DNA of 34,207 bases from Lingula anatina. Lineage: Eukaryota; Brachiopoda; Lingulata; Lingulida; Lingulidae. Of the stretch, positions 19,032-30,119 are shown piece after piece. Below the pieces are notes generated by a model. The model saw only the letters and a program-made list of their open reading frames with translations. It was not told where the DNA came from and ran no database searches. Numbering within the stretch: position 1 is the stretch's first letter; each line of letters begins with the position of its first letter. The stretch is from contig NW_019774314.1 in assembly GCF_001039355.2 (NCBI RefSeq), positions 473,437-507,643 of the forward strand, given 5' to 3'. Both the position numbers and the translations under genes were made by a program.

Positions 19032-19859
19032 TGATAATTATAGCGGTGTTGTATTGTCTGCATTATGTTGACATTCATAAGTATAAGACATAAGTCAAGG
19101 CAGTGGTATCAAGGCCCTAACTTAAGGGTGTTCAAAAGACGAATAAATGTCCCTTGATTAGCTTACATGAACAATTCTCCGTGAATTATAAACACATAAT
19201 TCCGTGTTCAAGGAGAAATAATAAGCTTGCTTTGGATGTCGAAGGTACCTCTACCGTAAACATTACCTCATTTGAATAGTATTAATAGAAATTAAACACC
19301 TTGGGAAAAGGCGCATTGCTACTGTGTATAATCAGTTTAATAGTCTCTTACTTGATTTAAATTATTATAGTTGTCCGGGTCGGTCTAACTTTCTGATAGC
19401 TCAGCTAAGAATAATTCACTAACCAGTCAAATATGGCAATCCATCCATTCATTAAATCACTTTATCTAAGCAATCCCTGGATACCGTTTCTATCAGTGAA
19501 CAGCGTCAGTGGCTCAGTTACACATGATTTTGTTTTTAGCTTATCGACGTAGCTTTCCGCTTTCCTAGTTTAGGTGACATTTTTCACGGACGCTGTCCGA
19601 TGATATTGCCCGCTTTTTTGGCCAACGTAAGTAACTACGAGCAAAGGCAAATATACATTAAATAATGCGCTGCCCACAAGCCTGATACACACAATAACAT
19701 GCTGAGCAAAAGCCAAAGCAGTGATTTGTTTATCATACATACAAAGAAAAACCATAGGTGTTTCCCACCCCAAAACCCCTTATTTTGAATAGAATACGCT
19801 GACATATCACTCTCCCAATACCACCACGCATAGGGTGATATCAATAGCACAGACTTTTG
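19032..19859. other. Gene-free stretch
   Basis: Two overlapping minus-strand open frames (19570-19850) are hydrophobic and Trp/Cys-rich without recognisable motifs. I treat them as chance. Confidence 0.4.
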
Positions 19860-20117
19860 TTTACTTTATGTATAGGTGCTGTTTCAGGTCAGGTCAGGTC
19901 GTGTCAGGTCAGGTCAGGTCAGAGGTCAAGTCAGTTTAGGTCAGGTCAGGTCGAGAAAAACATCGGTTAGCACGGAACGCTTTACGTCTTAGTGTAGATG
20001 CCGCACACCCTCGATATGTTGTGGGAGCAAACACCGCTTACGTTTTGAGCACCCGTTTAGTCAGAATTAACAAGCAACCTCAAACCCAATCATGTGTATA
20101 AAACTAAGTTTAAGACA
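19860..20117 (+). repeat. Dispersed repeat, copy a, containing AGGTC array
   Basis: Aligns with 21134-21360. Shared blocks include ACTTTATGTA, the GGTCAGGTC run, ATCGGTT, a CCGTCC/ACGTCT segment, GATGC-GCACACCCTC, and TAAAACTAAG near the end. Copy a has an expanded pentamer array. Confidence 0.7.
19885..19954. repeat. (AGGTC)n pentamer array
   Basis: About a dozen AGGTC/AGGTCA units, some degenerate. AGGTCA is the nuclear-receptor half-site, but a 5-bp phase makes the array more likely a microsatellite. Confidence 0.85.
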
Positions 20118-20220
20118 TATTGCTATATAATGTGCCTTATTTAACTACCTTGAGGAAAGTAAAAGGGACAAAATAATGTTCAACCATTATCACGATCGAT
20201 CAGCGCAAGTCCACCAAACA

Positions 20221-20475
20221 ACAGTGGCGGGTGTAGGGGGGTGTCAGGGGGGTCCTGACCGCCCTTCGATTTCTAAAAAAAATCACACCAATGGTCGTCT
20301 ATTGAAATTAGAATGTTTGACTATCATAGTTCTAAACCGTACCAAATGACACCATTTGCCCTCTAAAATACCCAGTTTTTTTCGGGTGCCTTCACCGGGC
20401 CCTGAATCCTACGCCAAGGGGTGGGGGGTGGGGGTGGGGGGTCGGCACTGCATCCGCGACCCCCCCCCCTTCATA
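20221..20475. other. G/C-run-rich segment, possible G-quadruplexes
   Basis: Clustered G runs at 20233-20253 and 20418-20442 (GGGGTGGGGGGTGGGGGTGG) and a C run at 20460-20469. It looks like part of an old interspersed repeat, but I see no ends. Confidence 0.5.
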
Positions 20476-21133
20476 TAAACCTGGATCCTTCCCTGAACAA
20501 TGCTCACGTGTACGCAGTGTACGCAATGTCATCTACGACCTAGAGGTCCACAGTTTGAAATTTAATGTCAACATTTTTCGTGTGGCAAAATCTTGGAAGT
20601 TACCGTGAATCCGTAGGATTTCGTATACAACCCCTACGGGACATACGGGCATTGTACATACATCCTATGGATATCACAGGACTCATGTACTTGGTAATTT
20701 AAGCTTTAAAAAAAAGGGGGGGGGGTCAGGGACACTACTATTTTACTCAATATAGTTTCTATTTTCAGACAGAGCGTCATGATAACAAAACAGTTGTTAG
20801 AAGGGAGTTTTTGTGAGGATGTATACGGTTAACGATTTTGAAAAGGCTTATACATATATGATTATGCACCTCACGTAAATCCTACAGACCGTCTACGCGA
20901 TATGTATTGTGCAGAGTAAACACCAGAACACAGAGCATTTAGTTACAACAGGATGTAGGTCTTTTGGTTTAAGATACTCATTCCATAAAATATGTGCATG
21001 ACACCACTGGCTTTGGGTGTAAATAAGACAAGTGGTTATAAAATGTGAAACGATGACTCAAGGAATTTAAAACTAATGTTAATAGAAAGAAGTTGACTGT
21101 GTGATATCAAGCTCACGGTATGGACGCCCTTGG

Positions 21134-21360
21134 TGTACTTTATGTACGGTGCCGTGATATGTCTCCTATAAGGCCAGGTCAGGTCGGGAAATATCGGTTT
21201 GTCACCGAGTCCTTTCCGTCCCAGTGCAGATGCTGTACACCCTCTGAGCGGCTTCCAAGATAGATAAATTGTCGGTGCAAGGACCTATTTACGTTTAAAG
21301 CACCCAAGAAAACACGCAACGTCAAATCCATGCATGTGAATAAAACTAAGGTTTAATCAT
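21134..21360 (+). repeat. Dispersed repeat, copy b
   Basis: Second copy of the 19860-20117 segment, same orientation, with only two AGGTC units. Confidence 0.7.
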
Positions 21361-21418
21361 CTGTACAGGGGCGGTGTAATATCATCTATGACCAAGTGCA
21401 CAGGCTGTTCAAAATACA

Positions 21419-21428
21419 AATAAATGAA

Positions 21429-21460
<32 letters not shown>
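21419..21460. repeat. (AAAT)n microsatellite
   Basis: About ten AAAT/AATA tetranucleotides with one G interruption. Confidence 0.93.
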
Positions 21461-22005
21461 ATAAAAAGTCAACAGTTTTCATTTGAAAACAAAATGTAGA
21501 AAGTAGTAAGAGACGAGGTTTTCAACCTGCATTTTCGGAGGAGGTATATACTTTTAATGTAATTTTTTTAGTGAACCTTGAACCTTTTGAGGAGGAGTGT
21601 ACTTTCAATGTAATTTCTTAGTGACCCCTGAAACAGAAAGGAGGCTTTGCAAGCGAATTTTAATGACAATCATTTTAGTGTAAACGAGGGACGAGCAAAT
21701 TCTAATGATGATTCAATAAAACCTAATAGGAGTTTTTTTTTTAAGAATAAATATAATTGTATAGCGAGCAAAGAAACGTAAAGGAGGGGTTTGTATGGTT
21801 ATTTTAGCTATATTTAATTTCAGGAGTTATTGGAAAAAGTTTTTGATTATTTATTTTATTGAAAGGGCAATTTGAAACCCTTTTTTCTAGAAATGCGCAG
21901 AAGAATGCGTTTGGTGCGCCCTCACCCATCTCGTGTTTGTGAATATACAGCTGAATGCGTTAAGGCTTGCATGAGCTAGAAACCTCTTGAAAATACAATG
22001 CATCT

Positions 22006-22667
22006 AAGCGGTCTGTGCCAACCAAGCAGAAAATTGATTTTGTCATTTCTGATGTCTTCTAGCTGACCCGTGATATGCTTACAAAGGAAAGTTCTAGAAT
22101 ATTTTGGGAATCATTGCAATAATTAAGACACAGAGGGAGTTTTAGAATATACTGGAACTTTGAAAAGTTTTTTTTAATATAAAAATCATAGACACCTAGG
22201 TTTCTGCACCTCACATACCGGCAATATATCAAAAGTATTATTGTATGCGCAGTGAACCCATGCGGTCTGCGCCAGCCATGCGGTAAATTGATTTTGCTAT
22301 CACTGATGTCTCTGAGCTGACCCGTGTTATACCCACAAAGAAAAGCTCTAGAATATGTTGGGAAACATTGCAATAAGACACACAGAGAGAGTTTTAAATG
22401 TACTGGAACTGTGAAAAGTTTTTTTAATATAAAAATCATAGACGCCTAGATATCTGCACTTTACATACCGGTAATATATGAATATCATTGTACGTATGCG
22501 CAGTGCACCCAAGCGGTCTGCGCCGGCCATGCAGTAAATTGATTTTGTTATTACTGATGTCTCTGAGCTGACCTGTGATACGTTCGCAAAGAAAAGTTCT
22601 GTAATATTTTGGGAAACATTGCATTAAGACACAGAAGGAGTTTTAGAATATACTGGAACTGTGAAAA
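22006..22667. repeat. ~253-bp tandem satellite, about 2.6 copies
   Basis: Units begin A(A/T)GCGGTCTG(T/C)GCC at 22006, 22260 and 22511 (periods 254 and 251). The third unit stops at the N at 22668. Minus-strand open frames of 60-126 codons here are by-products of the repeat. The true array is probably longer than assembled. Confidence 0.85.
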
Positions 22668-23062
22668 NCAGTATAGGTGATGTCTCCATCTTTTCAATGG
22701 GCAAAAATGATCAATCTTTTAGAGTGACAATTACAAAAATTATGTTTTGTTATGTATTAATTATAGCATTTGTGGTACTTTTAATGTATAAAATAGAACT
22801 ATAGTGTAGCCTGCTTTTCATTTTTGTTGCTTCTACCTAACAGGATTGTTCTTATTTTAAGAATTTATGCCTTCAAAAAATCAATATCTGTAAAATTCAG
22901 AATTTTCACCATTAAAAAGATTGAATCATTGCTGTAAGCTAGAACATAAGCTAGAACATGACACAACAGGTTGGATAACTTGAGAATGATAAAAACAGTT
23001 AGAGAAAGAATACATGTTTGTGAGGCACTAAGTTAAAACACAAAGATGCTCTGTCAGGGAAT

Positions 23063-23137
23063 GTGTTAGGTGTGACATTGTGTTTGACAAGTATGCCTGT
23101 CTATGGGAGACTCAGAGTGTGTTAGGTGTGACATTGT
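23063..23137. repeat. Two copies of a 20-bp motif related to the coding repeat
   Basis: GTGTTAGGTGTGACATTGTG occurs identically at 23063-23082 and 23118-23137. On the minus strand it reads ATGTCACACCTAACAC, almost the same as the coding motif for MSHLTQ in the F-box exon (about 25225-25242). Confidence 0.8.
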
Positions 23138-23182
23138 GACAGACTTGGGAGTGATATATTGTCATTGATAAGTGTACCTCAC

Positions 23183-23290
23183 CTTAGCAATGTGAAAGAG
23201 ACTGCAGTCTGTCAAGTCACATGACATACAACTTAACTCTTCCAAATTCCTGCAGTGTTCTGTCAGCTTTATAATACCAGGATCCTTTAT
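23183..23290 (-). CDS. FBXL17: LRR exon 4
   Basis: A 108-bp phase 0-0 exon between GCTTTTAG and GTGAGG, encoding IKDPGIIKLTEHCRNLEELS then CMSCDLTDCSLFHIAK. This is the last LRR exon visible. The donor is good, so further exons are expected beyond the gap. Confidence 0.78.
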
Positions 23291-26007
23291 CTAAAAGCCA
23301 ATAAAAACATACAACAACTTCATGAAGTTGTACATGTATGGCAATGGGAATTACTTGCATGCTCCTTCAGCTTTCAATTGGCCAAATGGACAGTGGACTG
23401 ATAGGTTTATCAAGGACCTCTGAATTTTACAGAAATATTTCATAATTTATTTCCAAAATACTGAAAGGTTCAACTCTGAACTATTAGCATACTACTGCCA
23501 CATGCACAGCTAAGCTAAAGCTTCAATTGTATTCAGACTTAGGTTATCTTGCACTGAAAAATTTCTTAAAACCTCATCAAATAAGCAGATGACATATGTA
23601 TTCTCCATGTGCCTTTTCCAAGTCACTAATATGGTGGCATATTTAAGGCTGACTTTTGGTCTAAATCAGTTCTGGTCTTAGCATGACTTTAACTCACAGA
23701 AAAGCACTGGTCAAGACAAACAGACTTCAGCCGTGGACACCCCTCAGAGAGCTGGACGACCCCGTGGTCTGTTATATCTCGTGCCTGGCTGAGTCTAATG
23801 TGGGACAGGTTGGGGCAGTTACAGGATATCTGGAACATATGAGGTAACAGTAGACATAAATTACTGTACTTGTGAAAATATTCACTTTAGAGGCTATCAT
23901 ATTTAACAGTTAAGGTATCCACAACGGGCATCAGTTTGGTCCAGTACTTCTATAAATAAAAATATATTGTGTTATACACAGGTTTTCAATGTAATTTTGG
24001 ATTTTGTCACAGTTTATACTGTACTTGTTGAAATATGATAATATACAATGTAACAGGCTTTGTATGTTTAACTATGGTAGGCATTCCTTATTTAATGGCA
24101 TTAAAATACACATATACTAATACATGTACAATTATGAGGTGAAGGTGGGGAGAAAGTGAGACACCCATGTCTTAAAATTGCCAATGACCATACATGGACA
24201 GACATGGGTGAAATCTCTCCCCTCACTCCTTCACCTTATTAATCAATATATCAATCATTATATGGAGGAAAGTATTCTCAATATTTTCAAAATGATTTTA
24301 ACACCGTATATTACTGAATCTGCCCTTCGTGGAAAGGAAATCACCGAGGCAGTAGAATATTCTTACCCTCGCCAGTGCTACATCAGATAAAGCATGCAGG
24401 TTCTCCAAGTTGAGGTGCTTTAAAAACCTGCAGTCACTCAGTTCACAGAAAGCTTGGTCTGAGAGCTGCTGGCACCTGGAAGATTACACACATTTCAAGT
24501 TATTGGACACAGCACGATGAAGCAATAACAGCACAATAAATTACAAGTAGAAAATATTAGATTGGCTCAATAGAGAGTCCTCTCATATCAGAAAAACATT
24601 TGTCCAGAACTTTGATTTTCAATGATTCTAATCTTCTGACCGGAAGTCTAAGCTGTAGTGAGAAGTATAGTGATTCAGTTTATTAAACTGAAGCTGACCT
24701 TGGCTTACGATGAGTAACAGAGCAACCATTAATCCCAAAAGGTTTAAACTGGTAAAAAGAATCAAAAACATGAGTTTCTACTTACATACATATATTAAAT
24801 TTAAGAAATTATTATTTTACATATAACATCTCAACCAACAGTGTAAAACCTCAATCTCTACTTAATTCAAACCAACCTCATTAAACATAGTGCAGAATAT
24901 GTACACGGTATACTAGTACCTTGAAGCCTTGAAGACCTCCAATCTCTTGCAGTTTTTCAGTAAACAGGCCACCCCTTTGTTGTTCACTAGCCTAGAGTCT
25001 GTGATGTCCACTTCATACACATTTTCACTGTACGATGTCAGTCTTTCTAATACAGCATTATCCACCTTGACAAAGCCTTTAACTCTTACTGTCCTCCATA
25101 AGTCACTGTCTCTGGCCAGAGTACTCCAGAGTTTACAGACAAGGGAAGCACGGCAGAGCAAATCTGGTAATGGGAGGCATGTGAATATTCTAAGCAGCAC
25201 ATTATGTGGCAGCTCATTGATATGATATTGCGTTAGGTGTGACATTGGCTTGTCATGGTTGTCCGATTGTGTTGGGTGTGACAACAACATGTCTTTTTCC
25301 TTTTGAAAACGTTTCTGAAATCCTGGACAAGCATTTGTCAAAGCTGCACTTTTTTTCCTCTCTTCACAATGACACACAGGCCATGGCACACTGTCTGATT
25401 TTTCAATGCTTGGTTTATCACAGGCACAACTTTTGGAGCATTTCAGTACAAAATCCTGGTTCATACTGTACATTCTCTTCTGACAGAAAATTTTGTCCCG
25501 ACTTTTTGATGATGCACATGTAGGTCCTTTATATTGGGAACTTGTCAACTGTGACATAGCTGCAGTGTGTTGACTATCATTCCACTGTGATGGCTTGGTA
25601 AAAACTTGCTTAATCTGAGAATGCGTAAGTTGTGAAGTACTTGCATTGCGTTTGGTGTGACAGTGAGAGAGATGAGGTGTGGGGGCTGCATTTCTGTCTA
25701 TATACACTGGATGCCAGTGGTCATTATGCTGTTCTAACTGATAGCTTGGCTCTCTAGGCAATACACCACTGCCACCTGTACATTGAATTGTGGATTGGTT
25801 TTCTCGAATCTTAAAAAGCATTGGTAGTGATCTCTCTGCAGTCCTGTCATCTCTGGTCACTGTGACATTTACTGCTGGCTGTTCTGGAAACTCCATTTTA
25901 CTGGCAAGTAGTACACTCTGCTTCTCAGTCCCTGCACTTGTCGTCTCTGTCTGAATGCTTTCATCAAACCCGGTGCCTGTCTGCTTCTCAGGGGGAACAT
26001 CCTCCAT
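23183..26007 (-). CDS. FBXL17: F-box/LRR protein, FBXL17-like (3' end missing)
   Basis: Minus-strand exons: 26014-24920 (start codon 26007), 24475-24367, 23829-23698, 23290-23183. They join in frame to 479 codons. I take the ATG at 26007 (MEDVPPEK) because the splice acceptor CTTTTCAG lies seven bases before it. Residues 1-260 are low-complexity Ser/Thr/His-rich. The F-box follows at ~263-308 (INELPHNVLLRIF, ASLVCKLWSTL, SDLWRTV), then leucine-rich repeats in register with FBXL17: KNCKRLEVFKASRC, CQQLSD, HLNLENLHALSD, SQARDITDHGV, LDQCFSIKDPG, SCMSCDLTD. F-box proteins are substrate receptors of SCF ubiquitin ligases, and FBXL17 targets mis-paired BTB dimers. The remaining repeats are not found before the N at 22668. 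The orthology call is from remembered motif order, not alignment. Confidence 0.7.
23698..23829 (-). CDS. FBXL17: LRR exon 3
   Basis: A 132-bp phase 0-0 exon between TGTTCCAG and GTGAGT, encoding CPNLSHIRLSQARDITDHGV then CPRLKSVCLDQCFS. Confidence 0.8.
24367..24475 (-). CDS. FBXL17: LRR exon 2
   Basis: A 109-bp exon between TCTTCCAG and GTAAGA, encoding CQQLSDQAFCELSDCRFLKH then LNLENLHALSDVALAR, one and a half cysteine-type LRRs. Confidence 0.8.
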
Positions 26008-26014
26008 TTTAGCC
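24920..26014 (-). CDS. FBXL17: F-box exon
   Basis: Acceptor CTTTTCAG, start ATG at 26007, donor GTACTA after AAG (phase 2). It carries the disordered N-terminus, the whole F-box and the first LRR. The N-terminal part repeats a Ser-[His/Gln]-Leu-Thr-[Gln/His] motif (STSQLTHSQ, AMSQLTSSQ, PMSHLTQYH). Confidence 0.85.
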
Positions 26015-26288
26015 CTGAAAAGATATATCAAACACTGAGTTGGTGAGCTTAATTTCTTGAATCTGCAAGAAATATTTACCTACTAGAAATCAAATCTTTA
26101 ATGACCATGTACCAGTATGCAATATTTTATTACTTCACTCATCCTATTTTCCTGTTGTAATTTTAATCAATAGAAGTAGTTAGAAATAGTAGTAGTAAAC
26201 ATTGCATCTTTATCTAACATATTCTGCCGGTGAATAGCTACTCAGCTTATGTTTATACTTTCATTCTTTCCGACATGAAATAAACTTC

Positions 26289-26319
26289 ATTGTATTGTAT
26301 TGTATTGTATTGTATTGTA
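26289..26319. repeat. (TATTG)n microsatellite
   Basis: About six pentanucleotide copies in the first intron of the F-box gene. Confidence 0.93.
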
Positions 26320-26690
26320 ATGTACATCCTACATGCATTTTTCCTGTCATAAAGATAAAATTTATTTGAAGAGCAAGGTTGCAACTACTGTATGCTTCTA
26401 GCATGCAGGTTTAAGTTGCAATGCAAGTATAACTACTGGTAGTAATGACAATGTACACGTAAGGACAACATGAAAGTAAAACCACAATTTTTAAATACAC
26501 CTGTAAACCATAACCAATCCCTAGTGAACTGATTTTAGCCAATTAATTGCCAATAGCAAAAACCATTAAAGGTTTGAACACGTTTAAAGTGCAGGGCCTT
26601 ATTCTACTTAAACTATACCATGACAATACAAACTGTCCTTGATATGTCAATAAAGAGTAAAACATTTATAAACAATTCTCATGTCCTCAC

Positions 26691-26740
26691 CTGTGGAATC
26701 CCGTGTATAGTGCGTCTACGTCATCAATTTATGTGAACAC
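26691..26740 (-). other. Probable 5' UTR exon of the F-box gene
   Basis: On the minus strand a good donor, CCACAG|GTGAGG, ends at 26691, 680 bp upstream of the acceptor at 26015. The start is uncertain; it should lie near the CRE at 26750. Confidence 0.55.
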
Positions 26741-26800
26741 TAAAACTGGTGACGTCATGTCGTAATCGAAGCGGAAGTCAGCGGAACGAGGAAGTCATCA
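26710..26800. promoter_or_regulatory. Bidirectional promoter between F-box and FES/FER genes
   Basis: Contains a perfect CRE palindrome TGACGTCA at 26750-26757, a second CRE-like TACGTCAT at 26717-26724, and ETS-type CGGAAGT (26772-26778) and GAGGAAGT (26788-26795). It separates two head-to-head first exons with good donors. The arrangement is typical of housekeeping gene pairs. Transcription starts were not determined. Confidence 0.6.
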
Positions 26801-26857
26801 AGATTTTTGCATATAGAAAGTTAGCTTTAATATGACATAGAAACGATAAGCGAGCAG
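26800..26857 (+). other. Probable 5' UTR exon of the FES/FER gene
   Basis: Ends in CGAGCAG|GTAAGA (donor at 26858). No coding potential in frame with the first coding exon at 29907. The 5' limit is a guess. Confidence 0.55.
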
Positions 26858-28546
26858 GTAAGAGAGCCTGGATGGGTATCATAAACTGTGAGGTGTAAAA
26901 GCTGTGTTTTGGTGTGGGATGTAGCATGATAACTAGCCATAAACCCCTAGATTTTATGTTTGCGTACCCTTTGCTAGACCGAATCCTATCATAGTTTAGG
27001 CGAGGCAACCACTAGCACTAGCAGTAATGCATGTGGTATCAGTTTTAATTATACCATTGTGCGTGCCAAGCAATTAGGTCCCTGTGAATGTTAAAATACG
27101 CACAGCCTCAATTTATACATTTGACTGTGTTTGATAGTTATAAACCATAGTCTATTCGATGTTTAGAAATAGAAATCAGTTCTAAGTGCATCGCCTATGA
27201 CTGTGTATCTAACATAGTAAGACTGTCCTCTAGTATTACTTTTACATAGTCACAATTCTCTAGTTTTTATTTGTTGTGCTAAATTTCAAGTGGAACTGGT
27301 GCTCTCTGAAACATTTAGATCAAGACATTTTTTAGTTTTTAAATTGCTGCAAAATGACTAAGTAGATACTGGGTAAAATCCCCTCCACTCCCACACCAAA
27401 TATTATAATGAGCTATAATGGGTTGTTTAAAGATCGACAAAATCATATTGATTTTCAGCATTAGTGAACAACACAGAAATCTATTATACAGGGAAGTTGG
27501 AATTTATATAAAAGACAAACTTCCATCAACTGTTTTTTTTTAAGTAATGTAAATAACAAGTACTAGTACTGTATATCAAGATGTGATTCACTGAAGACAG
27601 TGAAAATATCAGATCTGGACAAAGACTTAGTTACACTTCACAGCTTTGGAAGTGAATAATCTTCTTGTCTCTATTTTTATATCACTACATCAGTATATGC
27701 ATACTGTATATACTGAGCATCCTTAAAAATTAACGGGTCAGTAATTATTATCGCCTTTTGTCACTGAGTATGGTATGTGTTCTTCTTCTGTACTTTACCA
27801 CATGTTATGACCTGTGATCAACATAAACAATTCTGGGCCATGTAAGTCAAGTATATATTTAAAATAAGTACAAATTTCAAAAAACAATAACCAAATTATA
27901 CTTATTTTCTAAACCTTGCATCTTTAAAGATGCTGAACATATTTAAAATGATATTTGGAAGGTGATAAACACATGAGTAATTTAGTAAAACAGGATATTA
28001 TGTCAAGATTGAGTTTATTTTAAATGTAATTGAAATACGCTTTAATATATTTATTTTTAGTTGTAACATTTACTAGTATTGAGTTTAGTGCACTGGAAAT
28101 CCATGTTTGGAGAAGTAGTCAGTTTTCTCTCACTGGTGCATCCAGTAATTTCCATTTTAATATCTGCCCCATTATACTTAGTGTCACATGAAGTCATCTT
28201 GAGACCAGTTTGACCACTAAATACCATTCGTTACTAAAAAGTGGCTAACCTCAAGTACTGGAAACCATCAGGTATGCAGTGACTTAGTGGAAGGATATAG
28301 AACAGCACAAAGTTCATGAAAAATGTTTTAAATTGGTCTGAGGCACCAATTTGATCTCCAAAGGATGTTTTTCATGAATCCCTTGCCATTCAATATTTCT
28401 CCATTTAGTGGCAGTATAACACATTTATCAGATGATGATCACTGAGATTGGGGTTATTAATTAAAGTATTGTGAATATTTCACCAGACTTCTGTTACTAT
28501 ATATTAATATACAGCACCATCTGTTAGGTGGCAAAACTACAGGTAG

Positions 28547-28875
28547 GTCACTAGGTACCTGTCTTAAACTATGTCACTTGGTACCAGTATTAGACTAGGT
28601 CACTAGGTACCTTAGACCCCATTCCCACAGATTTTAGAATGATCTATCCCTGTGGGAAGTCTCACTAGATTACTGTCAGCTTAGCCGGCTTAAGAGTCTC
28701 CGCCTACTAAAAGCTGTAAAGGGGTAATTAACTACCATGCGCTCTGGGCTGACATCGATTTAGCTTGAACCCCCAGGGAGTAAGGTTGATCTAGATAGAT
28801 AGATCTAAATCTATGGGAATGCACTCTAAAACTAGGTCACTAGGTACCAGTCTTAAACTTGGTCACTAGGTATTC
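28547..28875. repeat. 26-bp minisatellite
   Basis: Units GTCACTAGGTACC(A/T)GTCTTAAACT start at 28547, 28573, 28599 and, after the MITE, 28836 and 28862. Confidence 0.85.
28615..28826. mobile_element. 212-bp MITE with TA target duplication
   Basis: The left end GACCCCATTCCCACAGATTT and the reverse complement of the right end, GAGTGCATTCCCATAGATTT, pair with few mismatches and continue into ATCTA. TA dinucleotides flank both ends (28613-28614, 28827-28828). There is no coding capacity. A TA duplication suggests mobilisation by a Tc1/mariner-type transposase. Confidence 0.75.
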
Positions 28876-29906
28876 GTTTTTTATTACCATACACTGTCAG
28901 TAATTGAAACAATACTCAAAGCAGGAAGAAGGAAGTCCGGTTTTCAGCAATTTTCAACCAGTTTTACAGCCAAATTTCCCCAGTGACTTTATATTTTAGT
29001 CTATTTCTTATTATTTCTTTTTTTAAGTGGAGAGGGGGTTCTGCAGGTGAAGGAATAGTAGAAGTAAATGTGTTCCTGTCAAATTCAAAAAGGGAAGTGC
29101 TTATCTCATATTGATAATAACTGCTCAATGGTCTTTTTGTGATCAATATTTGGATAGTCTGATCATGAAAGTACATATTTTATTTTAATTAACCCTTATG
29201 TTCACAGAGCTAGAGATTAAACACTGATTTTGACTATGAAATTATGAAAAAAAAACATTCACATGTCAAAGTTATTGTTACCTTTTATTAAAACCGCAAT
29301 GAAGTCACTAGTACACTAATTCTTTAAACACTGAATATGTTGCAACAATTTACAGAGAGCAGTTCCTAGTAATTGTTTTCCTTGTGAAAGGGAATTTTGA
29401 TGATTAAAAAGGAATCAGTAAGTTATTTCTCTGTGGTTAGTTGACATCTGATAAGGAGGTGATAGGAGGTCAGCATGAGTCAACCTCTTATGCTTAGTTA
29501 TATGTTCTCACGCTGCAATCTACAGTTTTCTCTTTGAGACTTCTATACTATTGATTTCTGATCACTGATAATATGTGAAATAATTTTGTTATGTTAAAAG
29601 CATTCAATCTGGCATTTAATACATTGAGAAATATTTACACCAATAATCAGTCAGGTACTAGCTGTTAAGGGCTGTTTTTTGTCTTGGTTTATCAACAAAG
29701 ATAAACAAAAGCTCCAACCTAATTGTATTGCCAGTGTGCAGTATTTAAGTAGGATCATGTTTGTTGATGGATAACGGCCAAATATCTGCTTGCTTATACA
29801 TCTGGTATATATTTATAGAGTTGTCTGACTTTGAATATAATACTTTTGCTCTTTATTTTTCAGTATGTTATTGGCTGTTATAATCTTTATTGATTTTCTT
29901 TGTTAG

Positions 29907-30119
29907 AACAAAATGAAGTTTGGTGCTACTCTGCAGCAGCCCAAATCCCATGATGCATTGCTTCGGCTGCAGGATGCTGAAGTGCGTCTGCTGGAGAGCA
30001 TGCGCAAGAGTATAGAAATGCGGATAAAGAGTGACAAAAGCTATGCCAACGGACTGGGAGAGATGGTCAAACAGGCTCAGAGACTGGACAATGCCGAATT
30101 CAGTAACCCGATATTTGAG
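29907..30119 (+). CDS. FER: FES/FER coding exon 1
   Basis: Acceptor TTTGTTAG, six untranslated bases, ATG at 29913, 69 codons, donor GTAGGT in phase 0. Encodes F-BAR helix 1-2 (RLQDAEVRLLESMRKSIEMR, then IKSDKSYANGL). Confidence 0.9.

Larger units (their letters stand above)
26858..29906 (+). other. First intron of the FES/FER gene
   Basis: About 3 kb between the UTR donor and the acceptor TTTGTTAG. It holds a 26-bp minisatellite (28547-28875) interrupted by a MITE (28615-28826) and otherwise no recognised feature. Minus-strand open frames at 26778-27008 and 28964-29176 have no motif. Confidence 0.6.

Noticed and set aside
19570-19850. Hydrophobic minus-strand open frames resembling membrane segments
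   Set aside because: Two frames overlap with no conserved motif, start context or splice signals.
19885-19954. Nuclear-receptor response element array
   Set aside because: A 5-bp pentamer phase is typical of microsatellite expansion; direct-repeat spacing for receptors is not met.
22059-22624. Minus-strand open frames that look like a repeated protein
   Set aside because: They coincide with the 253-bp satellite units and shift frame between copies.
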